Positions 26,495 to 34,737 of a stretch of 34,737 nucleotides of DNA are shown one piece after another. Source of the DNA: an uncultured bacterium (GTDB lineage: Bacteria; Verrucomicrobiota; Kiritimatiellia; RFP12; UBA1067); contig CAIZQW010000184.1 in the NCBI GenBank assembly GCA_903935195.1, forward strand, positions 1-34,737, in the 5' to 3' direction. Under the pieces are notes generated by a model that ran no database searches, was not told the DNA's origin, and was given only the letters and a program-made list of their open reading frames with translations. How positions within the stretch are numbered: the first letter of the stretch is position 1; every line of letters begins with the position of its first letter. The translations under genes were made by a program, and so were the position numbers.

Positions 26495-29489
26495 GATTTT
26501 AAAGGGACGTCTCTCTCTCTTATTGTCCGTAATGTTCCCTTCGGTCCTGGCTGTGGGTGTGAATGCGCTTGCCTTCTGGCTGCTCTGGGATGAGATGAAG
26601 ACTGCCTCTCAACATAATCATGCGTGGACGTTGTTGATGACCAGCCTGTTGCCTGCGTTGGTGAGCATTCCCTTCTTTTTTCGGCGCACGGTCCTTCCGA
26701 CATGGGCTCAAGCTCTTTTGGGGCTCTCTTGTATCGTGCATCTGGTCGCTTTTTGTTATCTCGCAAGTTCAGCTATTCCCTCGGATACACCCGAGTGGAT
26801 GGTAGGGCCCTCCTTCTGGCTGATCCAATTTGCAACCATGACGCCTGGACTCTTTCTCGGGCTCTGGCGTGTCGCCAGCATTCGGACGCGGTTCGCACCG
26901 CTCCAGGATTTTACTGTTTCGCTTATTGTCTCGATCGTCGGCCCTGGACTACTCTATGTCTTCTTAACCGTGACGATGTTTGGCTTTAGGCATGTAAGAA
27001 GTTCGTCTTTGGAGTGGCTGTGGTCTTCCTTGCTCAATGTGTTCATGATCATCTGCCCTGTCTTTTTCTTTTTGGGTCTCTTGAGATGCTTGATGTGGGT
27101 GCGCCGGTTTGTTGAACAAAAGAGCCTTCAGTATCGTCCCCTTCAGTTGCTCTACGTCGCCCTGGTCGCCCTGGTCTTCCCCATTTCAGGGTTGGTTCTC
27201 AATATAGCGATTCCCTTTCCAGCGGATTTTCAGAATCCATGGCCCTATCTGCTGACGCTCTTCAATGCCGCAGCGCTGATGATTCCAACGACGAGAATCG
27301 CCTGGGTAGACGCACTCACCCGTTTTTTGCGCTGGGCGCTGATGCCGTTCACCTTCTACTTCTTTATCGTCTTCCTGCCGTTCATGCCCTTTTCCCTTTT
27401 TGCCATTATCGCGATGGGCGCTGGCTTTTTGATCTTGGCGCCGACGCTTCTCTTCTTTGTGCAACTTCAGGAACTCCGCAAAGATAACGACACTTGGATG
27501 GCTGCGGGCGTGTCGGCCCGGGGACGCTTTTTGCGCGCCTTAGGGATGCTTGCCATCCTGCCGCTCTGCTTCCTTGCCCGTTCAGAATATGACCGTTATG
27601 TTCTTCATAGCACCTTGGATTACTATTATGCACGAGAGGATATGAAGGATGCCCAGAGTCCGGTCTCAGCACGCGATGTCAAACGTATCCTCAATCGTGT
27701 CCGTGCCTTCAGAGATGGCTCAGAGATTCCGTATCTCACAAACTATTATAATTGGCGCGTCTTTGACAACCTGCTGCTCCAAGAGGAGAAGTTTAATGAC
27801 CTGTGGCGCGCCTTCGTGGATGAGTATCCGCCCGAGAAAGAGAAGGAGGATTTCTCGCGTAATATGTTTGCCGGGATGTTTGGAGGACGCACGCGTGACC
27901 CGGGTTCGAGGTGGGGTTCGCGTTTCCGGCCACCCCGCAATGTCGCGCTGACCGAGGTGACAACCTCGTTTAGCGCAACAAATGGCGAGACCCACGCATG
28001 GATACGCCTCTCCCTGACCTCCCACGAAAAACAGCAGGCCGAGTATGAGGCAAACATTGAGGTGCCAGCCGCTGCCGTTGTCGCGGGGTTGCGCCTGAAG
28101 ATCGGAACGAATTGGGTGGATGCCCGGATTGTGGAACGTAAGGCAGCGGAGTGGGTCTATCGTTCGATCCGCGATGTGCGGCGCGATCCAGCCTTCTTGC
28201 GATATGAGGGGGAGAACCTCCTGAAGTTGAGCGTCTTTCCGATTGAACCCGAGGAGACGCGGCAGGTGGAAATGCTCATCGTCTATCCTGCAGGCTTCGC
28301 GCGTACGGTGAGGATTGGGGATCGCCCCGTCTGTATTCCTGTCGACGGAGATGAACAAGGAAACATCAAATTCTTTGCGTATGCACCAGGCGTCCTGGTG
28401 ACCCAAAAAATCAGATATCTCGAAGAACCGGTTTGGCACGCAGAGGGGGCCTCGGTCATCCTGGACTGTTCCAAGGGGCAAGGCTGGGATGGTGCCTCTT
28501 TGGCAGCGGCACTCCGCCGTGTCCGTGATGAAATGAAGCTCCCGATCCGTTCGATCCTCTTTGCCAATTTTGAGACGAAGTTCCTCACGGTCGCCGAGCA
28601 GGATCCGGCTTTGTTAGCGGCCCAATGCCTGCGGGAGATGCTGCCGGAACGGGGTGGACTCGACATGGATATTGCCCTTCGGCGTGCGGCCTGCACCACC
28701 GCCCTTTCGTTTACAAAGGATCCTTCAACATGGCGTGTACCGGAGCTCGTGCTGCTCCGCAATCACGTGAAGACCCCGCCACCTGCTAAGTCGGGTCGTG
28801 CGCGTGCCGCAGATTTGAAAGGGAAAGAACCTGTCCCATGTTCAGCTCCGAAGGTGAAGCCAAACACCTTCCGTGCTGCCCAGCAGTGGTTGCCGATGCT
28901 GTCGGAAACCCTCGCAGTGATTGTTTCAGAAAAGCCAGTATCAACAGAAGTGCTCTGTGAGAGCAAGACGACTTTTGATCGGACGCAACTGATTCCTGTC
29001 AGCATAGGAAGTCAGATTCGCTGGATCCCGGCAGATGGGTCTCGCGCCTGCTTCTTCTGGGATGTCACGGGCGATCAATCAGTATTGCCAGCTGTTTGGG
29101 ATACAAAGAGTTCGAGCTTTAGTGAAATTCCTGCAGTAAGCCGGATGCCACAAGAGAGCGTCTGGGCAAAGGGTGCTGAGGCGTGGCGTCTACAGACGCG
29201 GTACCAGCAACTGCCGCATCTTGAAGATCTGAGGCGTGATATTCTGAAGCAAAGCTGGTCCTGCGGAGTCATCACTGATGTGGGGTCCTATATCGCCGTT
29301 GAAAACAGCGCCCAGTGGAAGATGCTGGAGTTAAAACAGCGTCAGACCTTGGCCGCCAATGCTGCCCTTGATACGGTTGGAGTTCCTGCGCCCTCGATGG
29401 TTCTGCTTCTCGTGGGACTTGGCGTGTTCCTAGCTGGCTGCAAGTTATACAAGAGGACTTTTTCGAATGAGAGAAGCGTTCTACGATGA
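26460..29489 (+). CDS. Large multi-TM protein with VIT-like domain and C-terminal VPAPS sorting signal (MSEP-CTERM-like)
   Basis: N-terminal ~8-10 hydrophobic segments; VIT-like TEVTTSFSATNGETHAWIRLSLTSHEKQQAEYEANIEVP; C-terminus VPAPSMVLLLVGLGVFLAGCKLYKRTFSNER. Overlaps the exosortase-like CDS by 35 nt. Confidence 0.75.
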   Translation: MSDKQVNPLFPEILKGRLSLLLSVMFPSVLAVGVNALAFWLLWDEMKTASQHNHAWTLLMTSLLPALVSIPFFFRRTVLPTWAQALLGLSCIVHLVAFCYLASSAIPSDTPEWMVGPSFWLIQFATMTPGLFLGLWRVASIRTRFAPLQDFTVSLIVSIVGPGLLYVFLTVTMFGFRHVRSSSLEWLWSSLLNVFMIICPVFFFLGLLRCLMWVRRFVEQKSLQYRPLQLLYVALVALVFPISGLVLNIAIPFPADFQNPWPYLLTLFNAAALMIPTTRIAWVDALTRFLRWALMPFTFYFFIVFLPFMPFSLFAIIAMGAGFLILAPTLLFFVQLQELRKDNDTWMAAGVSARGRFLRALGMLAILPLCFLARSEYDRYVLHSTLDYYYAREDMKDAQSPVSARDVKRILNRVRAFRDGSEIPYLTNYYNWRVFDNLLLQEEKFNDLWRAFVDEYPPEKEKEDFSRNMFAGMFGGRTRDPGSRWGSRFRPPRNVALTEVTTSFSATNGETHAWIRLSLTSHEKQQAEYEANIEVPAAAVVAGLRLKIGTNWVDARIVERKAAEWVYRSIRDVRRDPAFLRYEGENLLKLSVFPIEPEETRQVEMLIVYPAGFARTVRIGDRPVCIPVDGDEQGNIKFFAYAPGVLVTQKIRYLEEPVWHAEGASVILDCSKGQGWDGASLAAALRRVRDEMKLPIRSILFANFETKFLTVAEQDPALLAAQCLREMLPERGGLDMDIALRRAACTTALSFTKDPSTWRVPELVLLRNHVKTPPPAKSGRARAADLKGKEPVPCSAPKVKPNTFRAAQQWLPMLSETLAVIVSEKPVSTEVLCESKTTFDRTQLIPVSIGSQIRWIPADGSRACFFWDVTGDQSVLPAVWDTKSSSFSEIPAVSRMPQESVWAKGAEAWRLQTRYQQLPHLEDLRRDILKQSWSCGVITDVGSYIAVENSAQWKMLELKQRQTLAANAALDTVGVPAPSMVLLLVGLGVFLAGCKLYKRTFSNERSVLR

Positions 29490-30267
29490 TCTGAGAGCTC
29501 AGTACAATGCCTATGTGCAGAGCTTTCAGGATGACACAGGTGCCCTGCCTGCGATGATGCAGTTAAAGGTTGAGCATACCCATCGGGTTGTCGAGGATGC
29601 CCGGCGTATTATGGCTGGCGAGGGGTGGGGGTTTGAGGATGTGGAACTGGGTGAGGCCGCGGCCTTGTTGCATGACACAGCGCGCTATTCTCAGTTCAAA
29701 GCATACAAGACGTTTAAGGATAGCGACTCCTTTGATCATGCAGCCCGTGCCGTGAAAATCATCCACGAACAGGGCTGGCTTCAGGAGCTTACAGCACAAG
29801 AGCGCGAAGCCATTCTGATCGCGGTCTCGGTTCATAATAAGCGAGAGCTTCCTGCGGCTGTGAAGGGGCGGGCTTTGCAGATCGCGTGCCTTGTCCGGGA
29901 TGCGGACAAGCTCGATATTCTCCACCTCCTTGAGCAGGCTGTCAACGACGGCTCGCTGGAACGGAATCCTGAGATCGCCTGGGGGCTACAGATGAAGGGT
30001 GCCCCTGATGCAAGGGTGGTGGAGGCTGTGGCAGCAGGGCAGACAGTGAGTTATGACTGGATTCACTCTTTTTCCGATTTTGTCTTGATTCAAATCGGCT
30101 GGCTGAATGGAGGACTTCAGTATCGGAGTTCCGTTAGGTTGGTTCTCGAACGGAAGGTTTTGGAGTTTAGGGAAGAATTTCTGAAGCGACTGACCGATGA
30201 CCAGACCGGCGTTGAACGGTGTTGTCATGCAGCCCGTTCGTGGTTAACGAACTACGGAGCCCATTAG
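29467..30267 (+). CDS. HD-domain phosphohydrolase
   Basis: EHTHRVVEDARRI, AALLHDTARYSQF, LVRDADKLDIL. Overlaps the upstream CDS by 23 nt. Confidence 0.85.
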   Translation: MREAFYDDLRAQYNAYVQSFQDDTGALPAMMQLKVEHTHRVVEDARRIMAGEGWGFEDVELGEAAALLHDTARYSQFKAYKTFKDSDSFDHAARAVKIIHEQGWLQELTAQEREAILIAVSVHNKRELPAAVKGRALQIACLVRDADKLDILHLLEQAVNDGSLERNPEIAWGLQMKGAPDARVVEAVAAGQTVSYDWIHSFSDFVLIQIGWLNGGLQYRSSVRLVLERKVLEFREEFLKRLTDDQTGVERCCHAARSWLTNYGAH

Positions 30268-30290
30268 GCCAGACCGGCCTTACGAATGGG
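30260..30290. terminator. Hairpin between convergent genes
   Basis: CCCATT-AGGCC-AGACC-GGCCT-TACG-AATGGG imperfect stem-loop. Confidence 0.4.
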
Positions 30291-30690
30291 TAGGATGCTT
30301 CCTCATGTATTCCGCAAGGGCTCGGTCGTGCGTTTGTATCTGGTCTTGAACCCACTGCAACATCCACCGATTCACCTCTTGCAAAAAAGCGGTTGCTCCG
30401 AGAAATTTACCCTCGATCGTCAAGCGCTCAACCCCCTCACGAAATTCGTTGTGCTTTCTTCTGTGGACGTCCAGTGCCGGGTATTTAATTGACTCCATCA
30501 GCATCTCTTCAGAATCAAAGTGTTCCATTGCATAAACGAAAGCCTTCTTTAATGCTTCCTCGATCTTGCTTCTGTTGATGATTTCGTCACGTCCGACTGC
30601 AAAAAGATCATCCAACAAGTTGAGGTAGGCCTCATGTTGATTGTCGATGACGGGGATGCCAATTCTAAAGAGTTGATGGTCAATTTTCAT
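30280..30690 (-). CDS. Bacteriohemerythrin-like protein
   Basis: IPVIDNQHEAYLNLLDDL, MEHFDSEEMLM, HRRKHNEF, WVQDQIQTHDRALAEYM. Confidence 0.88.
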   Translation of the reverse strand: MKIDHQLFRIGIPVIDNQHEAYLNLLDDLFAVGRDEIINRSKIEEALKKAFVYAMEHFDSEEMLMESIKYPALDVHRRKHNEFREGVERLTIEGKFLGATAFLQEVNRWMLQWVQDQIQTHDRALAEYMRKHPTHS

Positions 30691-30769
30691 GATCGCTGAT
30701 CCTTGGCTTGTATTGGAAAAATTGACTATAATGTTACGCTTTTTTTGGGCTAAGCGCAAGAGGATACAC

Positions 30770-30798
30770 TTGTCAAGAACAGGGAGGTGTGTCATACT
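30770..30798 (+). promoter_or_regulatory. Sigma70-like promoter
   Basis: TTGTCA - 17 nt - CATACT upstream of the 30839 CDS. Confidence 0.4.
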
Positions 30799-30838
30799 AA
30801 AAAGGTCTAAAAAAACGCTTTATAAGGAATTTTACACA

Positions 30839-31744
30839 ATGAAGAGTCTCCTCGTTTTTTCTTTTCTTTTTCTGTTTGGCACAGGCGCTGCTTTTTCCGA
30901 AGACCCGGTTCGGCATGTTTTGGTGATGGGGGATGAATCACGGGGCTTTGTGCATTATCTGGACCAGTTTAACACCAACAACAACTTTTCGGTGAAGGCG
31001 GATCGTCCAGTCTGGGACATGAAACGCATTGCGGACAATCGGTATAGGTATGTGCACGGGAACAGCTTCACGGTGATTGATCTCAAAGAGCGGAAGGGTG
31101 TGGAGACCTTCTCGGACACGAAACTGATAGGTTTGACTTCCGTGTGTGATTTGCCAGATGGGGGTTTCTTGGCAGCGACGAATCAGAAGGTTGGGGAGCC
31201 GGCGAAAGAAGCTGTTGTTGTTTATAAGTATTCGGTTGATCGTAAGTTGCATTCCCGTTCTGTTTTTGCGGGGCTCAGTAAAGTCCGCATGATGACCGTG
31301 TTGCCCTCAGGTGAGATCTTGCTGGCCCACAATGATGGTGTTGCCCGTTGTACCTTAGCCTCGGAAGGATCCGAACAAGGGAAGATTGTTCAGAGCTATA
31401 AGCTTCCTAGGGCGAAGAATGCCTATAAGGCCATTCTTCGTAAGGATGGCGGACTCTGGGTCGGAGGGGGGTATGCTTGTGCGCTTTATGCATATTCAGA
31501 CGATGGCTGTGTTATGAAAACATTTGAAGCTCAGCAACCCGAGGGCTTGAAAAACCACTTTTATGGTGGCATCGCTGTCCAGGACAATGGCAATCTGATG
31601 GTCGCCAACTGGACAGGCCATGGTGCCAATGATAGTAAGACAGGCTGGCAGGTGATTGAGTTCGATGCAGAGGGTAAGGTTGTCTGGCATTTGCACGATC
31701 CAGTTGGTTACGGTTCGATCAGCGGCATTGATATTATTCGTTAG
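30839..31744 (+). CDS. Secreted beta-propeller-like hypothetical protein
   Basis: Signal MKSLLVFSFLFLFGTGAAFSED; repeated strands such as PDGGFLAATNQKVG, PSGEILLAHNDGVARC, DNGNLMVANWTGHG. Confidence 0.6.
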   Translation: MKSLLVFSFLFLFGTGAAFSEDPVRHVLVMGDESRGFVHYLDQFNTNNNFSVKADRPVWDMKRIADNRYRYVHGNSFTVIDLKERKGVETFSDTKLIGLTSVCDLPDGGFLAATNQKVGEPAKEAVVVYKYSVDRKLHSRSVFAGLSKVRMMTVLPSGEILLAHNDGVARCTLASEGSEQGKIVQSYKLPRAKNAYKAILRKDGGLWVGGGYACALYAYSDDGCVMKTFEAQQPEGLKNHFYGGIAVQDNGNLMVANWTGHGANDSKTGWQVIEFDAEGKVVWHLHDPVGYGSISGIDIIR

Positions 31745-31762
31745 TTTCAAGAGGAATAAATC

Positions 31763-32719
31763 ATGGTGGCAAAATTCATTTATAAGCGTGGTGAAGAGGA
31801 AAAGGAGATCCCTTGCGCACCGCTTTTGACGATTGGACGCGTGCCTCCAAACGACATTGTTGTTCACCATCCGAAGGTCTCCCGCAACCATGCGATTATC
31901 CGCATGCTTCAGCCTGGCGAATATTACGTGATTGATATTGGTAGTACGAATGGCACCCTAGTGAATAATAAGCGCGTCGTGACGCCGACATTGTTAGTGA
32001 ACGGCGATGTGATTGCGGTCGAGGATGGCACCCTGACCTATCATGCGCAGGAGACGGTTGTCGAGGATGAAGACGGTGATGATGCGACCTGCGCTCAGAT
32101 GACCATGGCCTCCTCCATGGCGGACTTAACCTCGGAGATCACGATCCTGGTGTGCGACATACGTAGCTATACCCGTTTAAGTGAAAAGATGCCGACTAAG
32201 GATCTGGCTCAGATGATGGCCAAGTGGTTCAAGATGGCGACGCAGGTGATTGAAGAAAATGCCGGCACGATTGATAAGTTTATCGGCGATGCGGTTATGG
32301 TGCGCTGGACCATCAGCAACAAGGATAGTAAAGAGAGCGTGATCCACGCCCTCAAGGTTGCGAAAGCGCTCAACGACATGAGCCTTCAGATCAACCAACT
32401 CTTTGTAGCAACTCTGCCGCAGCCCTTCCGAGTCGGCGTCGGGATCAACACCGGTGCCGCTGCGCTTGGCAGTTTGGGTGGTGGCGGGTATCGGGAGTAT
32501 ACCGCACTCGGGGATGCCGTCAATATGGCCTTCCGGTTTGAGAGCGAAACCAGGAATTTAGGCAAGGATGTGGTAGTGGGTATTGATTCATGCACCCATC
32601 TCCCCAAAGAGCTCTGGGAAAAAGCAATGATCCCTGTGACGGTCAAAGGAAAGACAGAAGCGGTCTCAGTCTGGCCGCTCACTTATGCGGAATTAGAGCA
32701 CGCGATCGCTGGCCTTTAA
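31763..32719 (+). CDS. FHA domain plus class III adenylate/guanylate cyclase
   Basis: FHA: LLTIGRVPPNDIVVHHPKVSRNHAII...IGSTNGTLVNNKRV. Cyclase: ILVCDIRSYTRLSE, DKFIGDAVMV, GINTGAAALGSLGGGGYREYTALGDAVNMAFRFE. Confidence 0.92.
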   Translation: MVAKFIYKRGEEEKEIPCAPLLTIGRVPPNDIVVHHPKVSRNHAIIRMLQPGEYYVIDIGSTNGTLVNNKRVVTPTLLVNGDVIAVEDGTLTYHAQETVVEDEDGDDATCAQMTMASSMADLTSEITILVCDIRSYTRLSEKMPTKDLAQMMAKWFKMATQVIEENAGTIDKFIGDAVMVRWTISNKDSKESVIHALKVAKALNDMSLQINQLFVATLPQPFRVGVGINTGAAALGSLGGGGYREYTALGDAVNMAFRFESETRNLGKDVVVGIDSCTHLPKELWEKAMIPVTVKGKTEAVSVWPLTYAELEHAIAGL

Positions 32720-32727
32720 ATTCAGTT

Positions 32728-34191
32728 TTACGTCAATGTTCGCACAATGGCTTCGGCAAGGGCGTGGTCTATGCCTGACACTGCTTCAATCTCTTCGAGG
32801 GTGGCGCGGGAAAGCCGGTAAATGGATTTGAAATGCCTGAGAAGCGCGGTCTTTTTAGCCGGGCCGATGCCGGGGATAGCATCCAATGCTGATTCGCGGA
32901 TGGTGCGGTTGCGAAGCCAGCGATGATAGGTCAGTGCAAACCGGTGGGCTTCATCCCGGAGACGCGTTAAGACACGCAGGGCTTGTGAGTCCAAGGGCAG
33001 GCGAATGGGTTCGCGTCCGTCGTCCACGACGACCTCTTCAAACTGCTTGGCAATACCCACACTGGGAATTGTCGCCATTCCAATCTCGGCGAGTGCTTCG
33101 CGCGCAGCGCGCAGTTGCGTGATGCCACCGTCAATCAGGATTAAGCCGGGCAGGGGCTTTCCCTCATCCCGTACGCGGGTATAACGCCGTTTCACCACCT
33201 CGGCAATGGAGCGGGGATCATCGGCGCCCTCGACTGTCTTAATTTTAAAGTGACGGTAGAAGCGCGGATCGGGAATTCCATCAAGTGCGACGACCATGCT
33301 TGCAACGGAATGGGTCCCAAAAAGATTTGAAATATCAAAGCATTCAATGTGTTTGGGGAGTTGGGGCAATCCGACCAGCTCCTTCAGTTCTTTGACTCCT
33401 TTACGCGCATCAGCGAGATGAAGGGCAGGAGCCCTTGTGATAATACCACGGCGCCGTTTCACCATCTCTTCTAAGGCTAGCCAGGTGTCACGCAGGTTGG
33501 CGGCCTTCTCGTAGTTCTGTTCCTGCGCAACCTCCTGCATCTGTTCCTTGAGTTCCCGGATGATCCCCATGCGCTCGCCCCGCAGGAATGCGCAAGCTTC
33601 TTCAAAACGTGCTTGATACTCATCTACAGAGATTCGGTTGACGCAGGGCGCTGAACAGAAGCGGACGATATCGTTGATGCAATGTTTGTAGGCTTCTGCA
33701 TCTGGATGGATGGGGGTGCATTTCCGTAATCCAAACCGCTTCTCGGTAAAATCAAGGACGGTGCGGACAACAGAGTCTGAGGGGAAGGGACCGAAGTAGA
33801 CGGCGTTGTCCTCGCGGATGATGCGGCAAGTGGTGATGCGGGGGAAGGGTTCATGCGGATCTGCCCGGAGAGACGGATATTGCTTGTCATCGCGCATGAG
33901 GACATTGTAACGCGGACGATAGGTTTTGATGAGATTGCTCTCGGTCAGTAAGGCCTCAGCCTCGCCCTTGACAATAATCACCTCGATATCCGCGATGCTG
34001 TTCACCATGCTACGCAACTTGGGCGGTGCCTTGCGCAGGGTGGAGTCACGGAAGTAGCTCGTGACACGCTTGCGTAGCGAGACGGCCTTGCCCACATAGA
34101 TGATCGTCCCCTTGCGGTCACGCATCAGGTAGCAACCGGGTTTATCCGGAAGCGCGGCCAGCTTTTGTTGGATGAGGGACGGGGTAATCAT
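32728..34191 (-). CDS. uvrC: UvrABC system protein C (compact)
   Basis: GIY-YIG LPDKPGCYLMRDRKGTIIYVGKAVSLRKRVTSYF; UVR motif; RNase H-like ECFDISNLFG, LILIDGGITQL, RDEAHRFALTYHR; HhH AIPGIGPAKKTALLRHF. Confidence 0.95.
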   Translation of the reverse strand: MITPSLIQQKLAALPDKPGCYLMRDRKGTIIYVGKAVSLRKRVTSYFRDSTLRKAPPKLRSMVNSIADIEVIIVKGEAEALLTESNLIKTYRPRYNVLMRDDKQYPSLRADPHEPFPRITTCRIIREDNAVYFGPFPSDSVVRTVLDFTEKRFGLRKCTPIHPDAEAYKHCINDIVRFCSAPCVNRISVDEYQARFEEACAFLRGERMGIIRELKEQMQEVAQEQNYEKAANLRDTWLALEEMVKRRRGIITRAPALHLADARKGVKELKELVGLPQLPKHIECFDISNLFGTHSVASMVVALDGIPDPRFYRHFKIKTVEGADDPRSIAEVVKRRYTRVRDEGKPLPGLILIDGGITQLRAAREALAEIGMATIPSVGIAKQFEEVVVDDGREPIRLPLDSQALRVLTRLRDEAHRFALTYHRWLRNRTIRESALDAIPGIGPAKKTALLRHFKSIYRLSRATLEEIEAVSGIDHALAEAIVRTLT

Positions 34192-34281
34192 GCCTGTTAT
34201 ATTATCATTACCCCGCCACCTCTGTCGAATGCGTAATGGGAAGTGTCAGCCGGCTTCGCTAAGGCTACGCCGCGCCAGGGT

Positions 34282-34317
34282 AAGTGTCAATAAGTCTGGA
34301 AGTGTCAGTAAGTCTTA
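34282..34317 (+). repeat. 18-bp tandem direct repeat (2 copies)
   Basis: AAGTGTCAATAAGTCTGG / AAGTGTCAGTAAGTCTTA. Confidence 0.75.
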
Positions 34318-34344
34318 AGAAATTCTAAAGTCGATGAAGCAGTT

Positions 34345-34395
34345 GTCCTGCGTCCAGTGTCTTGGGTCCACCCAGTCACCCCAGTCAATCCATCC
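34345..34395 (+). repeat. Degenerate GTC-headed 7-9 bp tandem repeat
   Basis: GTC heads at 34345, 34352, 34359, 34366, 34375, 34384. Confidence 0.65.
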
Positions 34396-34472
34396 TCCCC
34401 ACGTCAACTTTTGGCTTTTTCCGGTGACGGAAAAGGGTTACACTATGACCTTCAAACTGCGGAGTAAAAAAG

Positions 34473-34737
34473 ATGAAACAGAACGATTTAGCAGAAAAAA
34501 CAATCTCAACCAAACGTGTATTTACGGGCCGCGCGCTGACGATTGACTCGGTTTCGATCGAGATGCCCAACGGACGCAAGTCGACGCGCGAGATTGTACG
34601 TCACCGCGGTGCTGCTGTGATTCTGGGGCAACGTCCGGACGGAAAATTCGTCCTTGTGCGTCAATATCGCAAGTCCATCGAGCAGACCTTGCTGGAGGTG
34701 GTGGCAGGCGGACTTGAAGAGGGGGAGGCGCCGGAGG
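34473..34737 (+). CDS. NUDIX hydrolase (ADP-ribose pyrophosphatase-like), partial
   Basis: Reads MKQNDLAEKTISTKRVFTGRALTIDSVSIEMPNGRKSTREIVRHRGAAVILGQRPDGKFVLVRQYRKSIEQTLLEVVAGGLEEGEAPE; runs off the right edge, so absent from ORF track. Confidence 0.88.
   Translation, partial: MKQNDLAEKTISTKRVFTGRALTIDSVSIEMPNGRKSTREIVRHRGAAVILGQRPDGKFVLVRQYRKSIEQTLLEVVAGGLEEGEAPE

Noticed and set aside
27720-28481. 253-aa minus-strand ORF inside the VIT/sorting-substrate gene
   Set aside because: Antisense to a 1009-aa coupled CDS; no motifs.
34248-34276. GGCTTCGCTAAGGCTACGCC quasi-palindrome, possible REP-like element
   Set aside because: Only one copy visible in the window and pairing is imperfect; cannot support a repeat call.
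1-34737. CRISPR arrays, tRNA/rRNA genes, intact transposases or prophage genes
   Set aside because: Looked for and none recognised by eye; tRNAscan-SE and Infernal would be needed to exclude small RNAs.

Overview
The window is a dense, mostly housekeeping stretch of a bacterial chromosome. Gene content and style suggest a PVC-type lineage (Verrucomicrobiota/Kiritimatiellota-like), but that is inference. Confident genes: rhaD, ychF, trpB, rnc, pyrE, a lolD-like ATPase, tatA, smpB, rpoZ, aroE, ilvN/ilvB, etfB/etfA-like, uxaC and uvrC. Two truncated edge genes are missing from the ORF track: a glycosyltransferase 2 N-terminus on the minus strand at 1-110, and a NUDIX hydrolase running off the right end. 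No rRNA, tRNA, CRISPR array or intact transposase was recognised. The most interesting content: (1) a coupled operon uxaC - exosortase-like protein - 1011-aa membrane/VIT protein ending in a VPAPS-TM-basic sorting tail - HD hydrolase, which looks like a one-exosortase/one-substrate system (XrtK/MSEP-CTERM-like); (2) a Tol/Ton-like envelope operon, TPR - TolQ/ExbB - TolR/ExbD - TonB/TolA-like - PQQ-type beta-propeller - LolD, in which the ExbD/TolR channel aspartate appears to be Asn; (3) a class II terpene cyclase (DXDD) gene between trpB and rnc; (4) a divergent EtfA/EtfB pair; (5) a hemerythrin-like protein with a metal-ligand His replaced by Gln; (6) degenerate 7-9 bp GTC-headed tandem repeats in several intergenic regions, and a 28-bp perfect palindrome. 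All family calls come from reading motifs by eye; no database search was run.
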